Assembly (NCBI GenBank): GCA_030067915.1 | Contig: JASGCC010000008.1 | Coordinates: 62,001 to 126,000, forward strand | Direction: 5' to 3' | Origin: Hydractinia echinata | Lineage: Eukaryota > Cnidaria > Hydrozoa > Anthoathecata > Hydractiniidae | Length of the DNA stretch: 64,000 nucleotides | Notes under the pieces: generated by a model | What the model saw: only the letters and a program-made list of their open reading frames with translations | What the model was told of the DNA's origin: nothing | The model's database searches: none | Position numbers and translations under genes: made by a program | In this document: in pieces, positions 34,513 to 45,198 of the stretch | Position numbering within the stretch: the first letter of the stretch is position 1 | How the letters are laid out: every line of letters begins with the position of its first letter

Positions 34513-36408
34513 ATGTCATACTCTTATTTTGATTCATTAGATGGCGAAGCTCGAACTAGATATCAAAAACTAATTAAAGTTGCAAAATTGCAAGAGTGTC
34601 CATATCGTTTACCAGCTGATGTTTGGATAAATGATCCAACGAAGTGGCCAGAGATTGAATATCCTGATGTTTATGACTACCTGATAAACACACCTGGTAA
34701 GATGTTTGGTAATTTCCTTAATATATAAATACAGTTAGGAATGCTTTACTAACCAGAATATATATTTTTCTGTTTGTTTTATTTCAGGAGTGTACACCAG
34801 AGAATCTATGAAAAGTAGGAAAAGCTTAGAAGGACATAACCAGTTTGTTTCTGGTTGGGTTGGCAACATTAAGATCTACAAAAGTGAGAATATATCAATT
34901 TTAACAGCCAACGTTCTTCATTCACAAGCACTAAACAAGGAACCATTACACCCATGGATCGCAGCATCAACAGATGGATCTATTTTATGCGCTCATTGTG
35001 ACTGTATGGCTGGGTAAGATACTACCTACTGAATTTATATTTTGAGTTTCTGTTTGTAAGTGGTGTAACATTTTTAATGTTTCTTTTTAGCCTTGGGGAA
35101 TCCTGCTCTCACATTGGAGCAATATTATTCAAGATCGAAGCAGCCAATAGACTGGGATATACAAAAATGGTCTGCACAGATTTGCCTTGTGCATGGAACA
35201 ATGATTTTATGAAAAAAATTGTTGGCAAAGAAATTAAAGACATTAATTTTTACAAAGAACGCACAGCTGTTAAAAGACCTAACAAAAGACAATTCGCTGA
35301 TCCATCAGATTCTGATATTAATTCGTTTCTTACAAAATTAAAAGGACTTGGTACTAATCAGCCAGTTGGTTTGAGTTTGTTCAGTGACTATTCTCAAAAT
35401 TTTCACCATCGTCAACCGGTCCCAGAAAAACCTAGAATCCCAAACTGCTTGAGGGACAGCTTTAAATCTAACCTGAATGCTGCCGAAATTGAATTAAAAA
35501 CAAAAGAACTTCACGATCGAAAACTTTCACAAGCTGATATTGATTTTGTTGAACAGTCTACGCGCAAACAAAGTGAATGCTTGGCATGGAAGGAAATACG
35601 TATTGGTCGAATTACTGCATCTGTAGTACACGATGTTCTACATACTGATCCTACAAACCCATCAAAATCACTTATTTTAAAAGCTTGTACGCCAGGAAAA
35701 AACTTAAATGTTCCTGCTTTAAATTGGGGTAGAGAGCACGAAGCTACAGCTTTATTGACTTATAAAAAAGAAATTGCAGCAGAACACACCAACATGCAAA
35801 TTAGGAAGAGTGGTTTACTATTACATAAGGAATACTCCTTTCTTGGTGCCTCTGCTGATGCTGTGGCAGAGTGTGATTGCCATGGAAGTTTTCTAATTGA
35901 AATAAAATGTCCTTTCAGTCACAGGGACAGGCAAAATGTAAATGAGTGCATACAGAATGACAAATTATTTTGTATAAATGAAAACCTAATTTTAAAAGAA
36001 AAACATAGATACATGTCTCAAGTACAAATGGAAATGTATATTTACAACATGAAAATATGCCACTTTGTCGTTTGGACACCTCAGTTTTGCTTTGCAACCA
36101 TTGTACCATCCAATGAAAAATTTGCCGAATGTATTCCAAAACTCGTTCAGTTCCACAAAAAACACATTGCGTTAGAACTTGCCACAAGAACTCTGGAAAA
36201 TGAAAAAACTATCGAAAAGGAAAATGTGCCAGAAAATTTTTGCTATTGTCAAAAACCATATAACGAGAATGAAGAAATGGTTGGCTGCGACAATTCAGAG
36301 TGTAAATATAAATGGATTCACTACAAATGCGCTAAAATTAAAATTGTGCCAAAAGGGGCATGGTACTGTAAAGCGTGCCGAAAAAGCAAAAAAGGACAAA
36401 CAAAATGA
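34513..36408 (+). CDS. SWIM zinc finger - YqaJ nuclease - PHD finger protein of transposon
   Basis: Three exons, 34513-34696, 34788-35013 and 35091-36408 (phases 1 and 2), encode 575 residues. A SWIM zinc finger spans the second junction at about residues 132-145 (CDCMAGLGESCSH, i.e. CxCx8CxH). A YqaJ/lambda-exonuclease-like domain starts near residue 298 (SECLAWKEIRIGRITASVV). It carries GASADAV (about 389) and the metal-binding ExK strand LIEIKCPFSH (about 407). A C4HC3 PHD finger closes the protein (about 521-568: CYCQKP, GCDNSEC, WIHYKC, WYCKAC). The nuclease probably processes DNA ends during transposition; the PHD may read histone tails. Both roles are inference. The stop lies 111 bp from the stop of the convergent transposase gene. 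The start is the first ATG with an open frame into the splice chain. Confidence 0.88.
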
Positions 36409-36519
36409 ACTTGTTCCTTATGAAAAAACTTGTATATATAATATACCTTCTTTATATATAGTACAAGGTAAAACTAAAAAATGTACATAAAATAACCTAT
36501 TAATATATTAGTTTATTTA

Positions 36520-38323
36520 TTACTTTTCACTGTAAACTATCCCGGTTGATAGGTTACATAACGACGCTACCACTGTAACTAATTTATCTATTGTTGGAAT
36601 AGCATTTCTATTATGTTCGTTGTTCATTGATTTTACAAGTGTTATCGGAATAGGTCCGTCAAGTATGTGATAGCGATTTTTCATAAGTCCAATTACCCGT
36701 TCAATGTGTATACGCACGGTAGCAATTTTTTTGGTTGTTTCTACCTCCCTGGCAGACAATTGAGATTTTCCTTTTGTAAAAGCAGGTATAATTAATTCTG
36801 CTGAACAGCACGAAGCAAAATCATCCTCTAAAGTGAAACCACGGTCGGCTAATATTTGATCTCCTGGCATGTGCTTATCTACGTTGATAAAACCAGAATT
36901 GCGTACCATGTAAATATCTGTGGCACGCCCTCCCCAACCTCTTGATATGAAGTTTACAGCTCCCAATGGACTGCATGATATCAAATACTTCACCGTGCTA
37001 TGTTTTTTGTAGTTGGAATATACGAGTGCTCTTGCATTCAAATTTCTTGGTCTATCAATAAAAATCTCAAAGCAGTCGATAATTGATGTTAATCTAGGGA
37101 AATGTTGACGAAACACGGGCGGTATAGTTTGTCTGATGTAATCTCTATCCTGCCAGTGAATTAGAAAACGTAATCTAGCATACATAAGATCTAATATTTT
37201 GTGAAAAGTACTGTGAACTGTACTTTGTGCCAGTGCTATTTGGTAGCTGATATATTGAATCGGCAAATTTATTCGAAGGCGCACCAAAACCATCAAAATT
37301 TGATTACGTAAAGGCAAATTAACACGCGGTTGTAGTAAATGCGGTGTCAGGTGTCCACACAAAATTTCAAAAACATTACATGATAGTCCAGTCAGGTAGT
37401 TGCAAACGTCATCATTATGCATTAAAAATGTTGGATCATAACGAGAAAACATAACCTAAAAATAAAAAGTGTAAAAAATCATAAAAATATGATATATATA
37501 TATACATATAGCTACATAATTTTATTATATATGTATACCTGTTCTTCCAGGGTCTTTAATTTTCTGTGCAAATTAATCTTTTCCACTCTTAAAAATTCCA
37601 TTTCTGTTTGATTCGCTTGATTCGATATTGCACTTTCCTCATAAGTATTTAAATCTGTAGTGTTGATGGTAACAGCAACTGTGTCAGGTGCATGACGTTT
37701 CGGTGTTGACGCCACAGTAAGGTCAATGTTGACATTAAAATCAACAGAAGATGGTGACATCATTAACTCATCTTTCACAACAGGTGCCAATTCTGCCGAA
37801 TAATCTTTATTAACACTTTCTTCTTCAGGGATGGAAATAGCCTTTCTTGCTGCTAAAATTTCTTCTCTTACTTTAGAGCGATTTTCAACACTGTTGAATC
37901 TGTCCATTTTTCTTTTAGAATTATTGTTTTCTTTCACATATTTAAAAATTGTTGGAATGTAATCAGGATGGTTTGGGTTTGAATTTGATTTACCTAAAAA
38001 TTAATGATTTCTTAGCTACTAAAAGAATAATAGGCATGTACTAAAATAGCTAGCTAGCTTAGTTCTTGGCTTGTCCTATTCATTAATTATATTAACTAAA
38101 TTACACCAAGCTTACCTTCAATAAAATGTTCTGAACATAGATAAACATATTTTCCTCCAGGTTCCCACTTGCTTCCATCAGCATTAACACGTTTACAAGC
38201 CTGTACCCATTTCTGATGTCTTTCATGTTGTTTTACTTTATCAGGAAATATGCAAAACGATAGCTTCTTGTCGTACATGTAGTTATGATTTGTGCATCCA
38301 TATGCAACACAGTGTTTTGGCAT
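36520..38323 (-). CDS. THAP-DDE_4 transposase of ISL2EU-type element
   Basis: Three minus-strand exons, 38116-38323, 37539-37993 and 36520-37455, join in phases 1 and 0 to 532 residues. An N-terminal THAP domain (MPKHCVAYGC ... YLCSEHF ... HPDYIPTIF) is completed across the first junction. A Lys-rich and acidic linker follows, with a short coiled coil (FLRVEKINLHRKLKTLEEQ) at the end of exon 2. Exon 3 has the HTH-like region (YLTGLS to VHSTFHKILD) and a DDE_Tnp_4 (HARBI1/IS4-like) catalytic domain. The acidic residues are placed at IIDCFE (about 345), ILADRGF (about 423) and IHIERVIGLMK (about 473). All three catalytic acids and the frame are intact, so the protein may be active. Its 3' end faces the YqaJ gene. 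Confidence 0.92.
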
Positions 38324-38677
38324 TTCACTTTAATTATAGTAGCAATAATTATAAAATAATTACAAAAAAACAGCAGCAATTACGGAAAGTCTACAGAGAA
38401 AACCTCAGCGATCTGGTTTGTTTTCACCTCGAGATTTCAGTCACGTGATTTTTCCGTAATATTTATACGGCAGCCGGGCGCGAACCGAATCGCCGAATAG
38501 CTCTCTGGAGCCAGCAGCTAGCTATAGCTAGCAATCTTATCTGAGAGAAATGAAAGAATATTTCTATCAATTTAAAGTTTAAATCAAATGAATAAATTTT
38601 GTCTTTAAACTATTTGCTAGCCTGTGACAAAATCCACAGAAATTTGCCTGTCATTCATATTTTTTGCTTTGCTATTT

Positions 38678-40518
38678 CAGTCAGGGATAACCGCAAATTA
38701 GGCTATGATAGTCTAATTAGTCTACGATAGCCTATTCAGGCGATTTATCTCTCCTAATTAGGCTATCAACATGGTTTTGGCTGCCTATCGCTGTTTTGTT
38801 GCATAGTCGCAATGATTTTATTAGCTAAAAACATTCTATAGACGTATTTCAATGTTTACGTTTTACGGCACTTTTGCGCATGCGCAAACTTGCGAAAAAA
38901 TCGACAGGCAAAACATTGAGGGCGCCCAGTGTCTTTTGTTAGAGATTATTGAAGAGAAGAGACGTGTTGTACTGTTTGGATATATTTATTTTTGAAATAC
39001 TTTAAAAAACTGTTATTTTCATAACAATGCCTGATAGCTGTTGCGTACCTAATTGTACAAATTGTCGGAAGACGGGTGAAGAAGGTGGATTTTACAAAAT
39101 TCCTAACAAGAAGCATCCTGTGTTGAGGGAGAGATGGCTGACTGCAATTGGCAGAATTGAATGGTCAGAAGAGTTAATAAAGAATGCCAAAGTGTGTCAT
39201 TTACATTTTGTGTCTGGTAAGTGACTTTGTTCACTCTTTTTTTAAAGTTATTTTGTAAAGTAGTGTGAGCCATCTTGTGTTTTCTGTCCCCTCAACCACA
39301 TGAACTTTTTCTCTGGAATTTTTAAAAGTTTATAGAGTTTTTATTGTTTGCTTTTTTAGGAAAAAAGTCCAAAGATTCTTCTCATCCAGACTGGGTACCC
39401 TCAGTATTTGAACGTTGTGGAAAACGAGTGAGTGAGAAAAGAAAGCTTGAAAAGCAAGATAGACATTCTCGACTCACAAAACGAAGGAAATTAACATCTG
39501 AATTAGTAGCTGAAAGTGAATCTGACGATGATTTTGAACCCCCAGAAGATCAAGGTCCTTCCATGTCAGAATTATGTCAGAAAGTACAAGAACTGGAGGA
39601 GAAAGTTAAATGCTTAGAAAATGATTTAAATAATGAGGTGGATGAAAAACAGAACATTTCAAACAAATACACTGGATTGAATAGCGAATATGTAGTCCGT
39701 GGCTCGGCTTAACTTTGTTGTATATAGTAATCCATAGCTTAAAAAATATGATTGACAGCTGTTCTCGCTTTCATGAACATGATTTTCAAATACTAACAGA
39801 AGGGATGTATAATAAACGAGTAAATACCCCACGGGCAAGGACTTTTTTGTTGAGCAAGCAGACATTATAAGATGGCAACAAGAGCTTCGATCGATAAGCG
39901 AAACGACTTTCCTTTTTCAGTTTTTTGAGTAATTATAGTAATATTTTATGCTCTTTTCGCATGTTGTTTACCATTTCTGCTGCCATCTTTTGCCTGTCGA
40001 AATGCGCAGAAGTCTGGGAGCCACTCGTACCGCGTCATAGTGAAATACTTCTTTTGATGGTCCAAATATATTTTTCTTTATTATTTGCGCTGTCAGAAGA
40101 TATAGCGTTTAGTTTGTTTTGGTTAAGAACGCATACGCTGTGTTACGGCTTCTTTGTTTTACGGCCACGGTTGCTTCTGGAAAAAGACTAAATTTCCCGC
40201 GCGCATATTTTCAACATGGTGGCGCATAGCTTAAATAGACTATTTCTCGTCTAATTAGACGATCCAAAGACTTGACGTATAATTTTTAGTCCCGTAAAGC
40301 AAACTATAAAATTTTTTGCTCGAACGAAGATGATGTAATCAGCAACAAAACTCTGAAAAAAGATGGCGCGACCAGACGTGGTTGTCCAGATAATCGTAAA
40401 AGAAGAAAACACATCTCCTAAATAGGAGAGGATCTCCTAACTAGTCTATGGAAAATCTCCTAACTAAGCTACTATCCTAATTTGGCGTGATAGCCTAATT
40501 TGCGGTTATCCCTGACTG
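38678..40518. mobile_element. Non-autonomous DNA transposon carrying a THAP gene, copy B
   Basis: Same terminal repeats and TATTT flanks as copy A (TATTT at 38673-38677 and 40519-40523). It is 1841 bp against 1839 bp. Because the flanks are shared too, it arose by duplication of the whole segment, not by independent transposition. Confidence 0.85.
39027..39712 (+). CDS. THAP plus coiled-coil protein without catalytic domain, copy B
   Basis: Exons 39027-39216 and 39360-39712 encode the same 180 residues as the gene at 32377-33061; the only difference noticed is one extra T in the intron. The domains are as in copy A: THAP (CCVPNC, CHLHF, HPDWVPSVF), basic and acidic segments, a coiled coil and a truncated tail. 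It lies 704 bp downstream of, and divergent from, the transposase gene whose start is at 38323. Confidence 0.8.
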
Positions 40519-40715
40519 TATTTTGGAGAGACTAAGTCGTTAAACCATTAAATGGAAAGTCCATGCATGGTGTTAGCTGTTAGCACAATGAATTACTCTT
40601 CAGGGGCCAGAATTAGGCAGGACTCAGGCATTTTGAACACACAAAACAAAGCTATTATATAAAAGTTTCCAATGTTTGCAAACTTTTTAAACTGTGTGTC
40701 CATGCAGAAAACGAA

Positions 40716-41164
40716 GGTACCGACTCACCGGAAATGCCGCAAAAACCACGGGGGCTGTCGAACGACTTCCGGCGTTTAAAAAAAAACTTAAAATTTCGCC
40801 CGAAGAAATCCGAATCAACCCGAAACAAAATTTTTTTAAACATTTATTTCCATGTATAACTTATTCTTTTAATGTCGAGCAGTGGTAGTGGAAGACTGTT
40901 TTTTATATCAATTATTCGATAAATAGCTGTAATAAAATCCCACAAAAAAATAAACTGTAACTACGACGACGACAAAATAGCACCTTCCTTCTTCTCGACA
41001 AAATTTAAATGACAACAATGAGCTCGCCAGCATTGCATTTCAGGCGCTTTCGGAAGGGTCCAGGCTTTTCCGGGCGGTTACAGACGAAAATCCTGAGAAA
41101 AAACCCCAAAAAACGCCCGCAAACGCCCTCACATATACGGCGTTTTTGGCGAGTCGGCACACTC
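40716..41164. mobile_element. MITE of about 450 bp with imperfect inverted ends
   Basis: Left end GGTACCGACTCACCGGAAAT, right end (read inwards) GTGCCGACTCGCCAAAAACG; 18 of 23 positions agree. The interior includes GGTCCAGGCTTTTCCGGGCG, shared with 21687-21858. It spans the right boundary of direct repeat B. Open frames inside it are not genes. Confidence 0.7.
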
Positions 41165-42444
41165 GTTGCAGAAAATCAGTAGCGTATACCCCCTATTATC
41201 ACCACCGTCCTAATATCGCCACCAGAAAGAAAATTTGTGATCCACGCCAACGCTTCGTCTATGGATTGTTGTATTGAAATAAGCAGATGCACAGAACATT
41301 TAACTTCATGATTGAAGTCCATTGCAGAGCTGTTTTTGTTTTCCCACCGTTTATGATGCATATTAAAATTATTTGATTGAATGGTCTAATTTTGGGAGCG
41401 CAAGAAGCAATCAACTTTAGAAGACGCTAAAACAAGACATACTTAAACTGAGAGCTCTATAACATATGTTTATACAGGGAAGGTTTGTATTTTGAAAAAA
41501 GTTTTCATCATAAATTCTTAGTTTTTTTAATATATAAGGACCGACTTGGCGTTAGGTTGATGCCTTCTGATTTATTTGAATTCATTTTAAGTCCTAAGAA
41601 TGCCTATGTGTGAAAAAATGGACTGATAATTACTTTGCTTCACCTAGCGCCCCCATCTTTTTTCCTGCCACTCAAATGCCAAAGCTATAAGAGCTTATGG
41701 CTAAAAATGTAAACAACGGAATCATCTATTATATTCTGGAATCGGGGTGCTTTAAATTTTTTAAACAGTTGCAACAAAAATGACCAAAATATTTGAATTC
41801 AGCATCAAAATCTATGAAAACATGAAAATTTTCAAGTTTATACACGTAAGTACAACTGCCTTTAGTAGTAGCCAAAACTTTGTTGTTTTATTCTCCCGCT
41901 TGGCAAATATGACGTGATACTTTTAAACGAATTACATGTCCATATTTTTCAGGGTAGCCATTATGATTTGAGGGAAAACACTCAGTTCATGCAGTCACCT
42001 CTTCATAAATAGGGGCTAAATTTTTCGTAGAATCTTTGTTTTCTAACTTCAAATCTGTCATATTGTGTAGTTCTAGGAGAGTTTTTTCTAATTTAGCTTT
42101 AGTTTAGTTCAGATACTTGTAGTTCTCGTTTAATCAAAGCTTCTTCTTTGAAAGTTTGACCATGGAACGTCCGTGTTTTCCCTCAAATTAAAGTTGTACC
42201 ATATGACATTCCGACCAGGAGAATGACGAAATGACCACACAAATCAACTGCAGTGAAAATGTTTCTCATCATCTGGAGATTAAACCACAACCGACTACAC
42301 TGCAGGCGAACGCTCTACCACAAAGCCACCAATCAGTGGAAAAATCCTAGGGAATTCGCCCATTACACGTGTTGAATTTGCTATTTCGTGCATAAATACT
42401 TTGTGTCTTTTTTCTTTTGCACAGATAGAATACCAGTATTATTA
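41165..42444. other. Intergenic, one tRNA-like remnant
   Basis: A minus-strand open frame at 41176-41361 has ordinary protein-like composition but no recognised match or splice partner. Otherwise only the tRNA-like segment at 42275-42332 is supported. Confidence 0.5.
42275..42332 (-). repeat. tRNA-Cys-like SINE head or tRNA pseudogene
   Basis: On the minus strand, GGCTTTGTGGTAGAGCGTTC resembles the A-box side of tRNA-Cys. CCTGCAGTG places a GCA anticodon, and GTGGTTTAATCTCC is an imperfect B box. The acceptor stem does not close, so it is not called functional. Confidence 0.5.
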
Positions 42445-42870
42445 ATACACGCTTTTTTTTTATAAGAATAGTGTTTTTTCGTTGAGGGTGAAGTATTCTT
42501 ATGATTTGGCAAAATATGGGGGTGAAGTATTCTTAATGTATTCTTATTTTTCAGAGTAAAGTTTCTGTCACAGACATGCATGCACAAGAACAACTATTTC
42601 GCGACAGCTGAATATGTTTCTTTTGAATGAGATGTTCACACATATTTTTTAGTATACTGTTACGCATTTACAGCATGTTTATGTTTTTCTCCCCAGAGAT
42701 ATTAATCAAACCAATATAACAGGTTAAAGATTTGTCTCATTTTTTGGTTAACTAACAATTTTATTCTAAGCAAACTCACCCTGGAAATATTCTTAAGATA
42801 TTCTTACAATTTAGGCAATTTTCACCCTGATATTCTTATAGAAGTTATTCTTATAAAAAAAAGCGTGTAT
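42445..42870. mobile_element. MITE, 426 bp, ATACACGC termini
   Basis: The inverted ends match over about 25 bases: ATACACGC plus a T run and ATAAGAATA on the left, TATTCTTATAAA plus an A run and GCGTGTAT on the right. The interior is rich in TATTCTTA motifs in both orientations. A related right end (CCTGATATTCTTATAAAGC) is near 27660-27710 in the DERL1 intron. Confidence 0.75.
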
Positions 42871-43023
42871 AGAGATTATTGTTTCATTGTCACATGTCTG
42901 CCTTGTTTTCAGGATTCACAATTAACTTTTATGAAAAATAGCATTTTTAATTTTTAGTTTCACATGGATTTTTCAGGTAAAGAACAGAAAAATTATTCAG
43001 TTGCTATTATAGTGTGGTAAATA

Positions 43024-43815
43024 ATGTCGATATCCGAAAAACCTTCGCGCAAAGTTGTCCAAAGCGATATTATATCAGCTACTGATGACTTATCAAAAGA
43101 GACTCCAATTGATTATCTATATCACAACAATACAACAGACATTTTAAAGAAAGCCATCAATGCTGTTATTGAGAACCAGCCAGATGATCCAATCACGTTT
43201 TTAGTAGACTTCTTGCAACAATTGCAACACCACCCTCAGTAGCAAGCATCCTGGAGGAAGCCTACAAGAAGTTATCCTGGTCCCATTACTCACAAAAACC
43301 TTATCAATATAACATTTTAGAAGTTTTTAACACTTTAGTTGCTGTTAAGAATAAAGACACTAAACTTAAAGGTTTACATGGCGAACAGTTTTCTATGTTG
43401 TTGAAAATGATTGCAGAACAATTGCCTTCACCATATGGTGAGACATGTTTGAATCATCTTTTCGTTGAACCATACCATGTTATTAGTTTCAAGAGATTCT
43501 ATTCATTCAATATTATTGTGGCATGTGATGAAGATTACATTCGAATTGTTATAGAGTTTACAGGTACCTAGATATTTCACAATGTGGGGAAAATAAACAA
43601 AAAAGTATGTGCTAATGTGTTGTCCATGCTGACAATCAGAAGGATATAGATTCAGAAGTAAATTTATTTACGAGAACAAAAAGAGAAGAAAAATTCACCA
43701 TTCATGTTCAAATCTCTGTGATTTTGTTGATAGTAATCTAAATAGTTGGGATGATTTTATGGAAGAAGACACTTTTGTTCTGGCTGCTGTGAAAATCTTT
43801 TTAAAAAGAGTTTAA
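43024..43815 (+). pseudogene. TPGS1: TPGS1-like tubulin polyglutamylase subunit, intronless and frame-broken
   Basis: TPGS1 targets the TTLL1 polyglutamylase complex to centrioles and axonemes. The N-terminal frame from ATG 43024 reads ILKKAINAVIENQPDDPITF, the RIIa-like helix pair of TPGS1, and hits a stop at 43240. The next frame (about 43215-43571) continues the family with ILEEAYKKLSWSHYSQKPYQ and LHGEQFSMLLKMIAEQLPSP. A third segment reads KKVCANVLSMLTIRRI, and the last ends SWDDFMEEDTFVLAAVKIFL before a stop at 43813. At least three single-base-type shifts are therefore needed. No introns are seen. It may be a processed pseudogene, or a real gene in poorly corrected assembly sequence, since one-base indels are also frequent in duplication copy 2. 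Confidence 0.75.
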
Positions 43816-43827
43816 TTTGTGCTTATT

Positions 43828-44131
43828 CTTACTAATATTCGCGCGTATTGATTTTTACGCAGCGAAAAAATCTATTTCGTGAGTGTTAATTTTCGCGCAA
43901 TCGCAATCTGGACGGATTTACGACGTATTAATTTCCGCACAAGTTTAAATTCCCTCACAAATAATATCAAAAAGGTTGGAAATTTCAGGATTTTAAACAA
44001 AATAAGGTGCGTTTAAAATTCCACCCAGTTTTGTTTCTTAAAAAGAGGATATTTTCGCGCGTATTAATTTTTGCGCGTAGTTTCTCTAGATTTTGCGCAC
44101 TAGCAATTTTTTTTTCGCGAAAATTAGTAAG
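43828..44131. mobile_element. MITE-like element with CTTACTAATWTTCGCG ends
   Basis: The left end CTTACTAATATTCGCGCG is mirrored on the right by CGCGAAAATTAGTAAGCG. The interior repeats CGCGTATTAATTTTTGCGCG-like motifs. Isolated TTCGCGAAAATTAAT fragments of the same flavour occur near 8945 and 18816. Confidence 0.6.
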
Positions 44132-44890
44132 CGCAAAAATTGTAGGAATGATTTTATTGATGTTGTGTATCTGCGTGTGTGTGTTTTATTCAATTTTCGG
44201 TAATTTAAATTATATGTAATATTAACTTGATGTTTATTCCTGTGGCAAGGAGCGCCTCCTCGAAGTCTTAAAAATTAAATTACTCCCCTCTCCAGTGTTT
44301 GTTTTGAAATAAATAAAGCAGCCGTACCGAAATTTGGAGAATAATTAATAAATTCCTGGATATTGCATTTACAAAAATCGCAAATTATACTTCGCTTTAT
44401 GTGTACATCAATGTGTATGTGTTTTTGTTTAATTGCATTTGTGCGCAAAATGTTTATATTAGAAATAATTAACCCTTTCGTATCGGGAAAGTCGTGAATA
44501 TTTGAAAAAAAGGAATATACAAGTTTCGCTGCGCCGCCTCGCGCCGATCTAGAGGAGTGTTCGAAAGTGACGATATTTTCAGATATAGCCTTTTCAAAGT
44601 AATAATCCAGATAACACGCCCAGCGAAAGGGTTGAATATTTTAACAACAGTGGCAGGAATAACTTTATGAACACGAGCTAAAATTTGTAAACAATGTCTG
44701 AACACAAATATAAACGGCATAAATATATATACATATTTAGTTTTTTTAGTGGAATCCTAGTTGGATTTCAAACAAAACAATTAAAAATGTTTATAAAACT
44801 TTATAACTATATAAAATACCTTTGTGGAGCTTCAGATACAAGTCAGCAAAAATAAATATCGATAACATTACCATAAGTGGAAGAAAAGTT
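44132..44890. other. Intergenic, nothing recognised
   Basis: AT-rich sequence without a supported gene. The minus-strand frame at 44469-44720 has no family match. Confidence 0.5.
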
Positions 44891-45198
44891 TGCGCAAGAA
44901 AAGATTGCGAAATTAAAGATTGCAAATTCATGGTCGAAAAAATCGTAAATTGGCGGAACTAAAGATTGCGAATCGGGGATACAATCATGAAATTGCTGAA
45001 TTAAAGGATTGCGCCACGAAATCGCTTATAATTTTTTTTCATCTTGGTCATTAAGATTTGAAATAACTCGTCTTTTTCTTGGAAATCGACAAAATTAGAT
45101 TGCGAATTTGATTTGATTTTTTTGGGAATTACGGAAGAAAAGATCGCGAATTTTGGCCAAATTTGCAATCTTTATTCCGGCAATCTTTTCTTGCGCAA
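44891..45198. mobile_element. MITE, 308 bp, exact 19-bp inverted ends
   Basis: TTGCGCAAGAAAAGATTGC at 44891 is repeated exactly in inverse at 45180-45198. The interior contains repeated variants of AAAGATTGCGAA on one side and TTGCAATCTTT on the other, giving a self-similar structure. A target duplication was not identified. Confidence 0.85.

Larger units (their letters stand above)
34393..38496. mobile_element. Autonomous two-gene DNA transposon, ISL2EU type (4.1 kb)
   Basis: Lies between the two 2.5-kb direct repeats and carries two intact, spliced, convergent genes: a SWIM-YqaJ-PHD protein (+) and a THAP-DDE_4 transposase (-). That gene pair is the pattern I recall for the Repbase ISL2EU superfamily, in which a YqaJ nuclease accompanies the transposase. 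The ends are only weakly inverted: ATTATGAAAAATC then GGTGAAAACAAA on the left correspond to ATTACGGAAAAATC then GGTGAAAACAAA read inwards from the right. Exact termini and target duplication are not resolved. Open frames and strong splice sites suggest recent activity. Confidence 0.85.
38497..41045 (+). repeat. 2.5-kb direct repeat, copy B
   Basis: Partner of 31847-34392. The left junction follows the transposon tail (GAATCGCCGA then ATAGCTCTCTGG). On the right the repeat continues seamlessly into the remainder of the MITE (to 41164), so copy B carries the uninterrupted right context. Confidence 0.97.
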
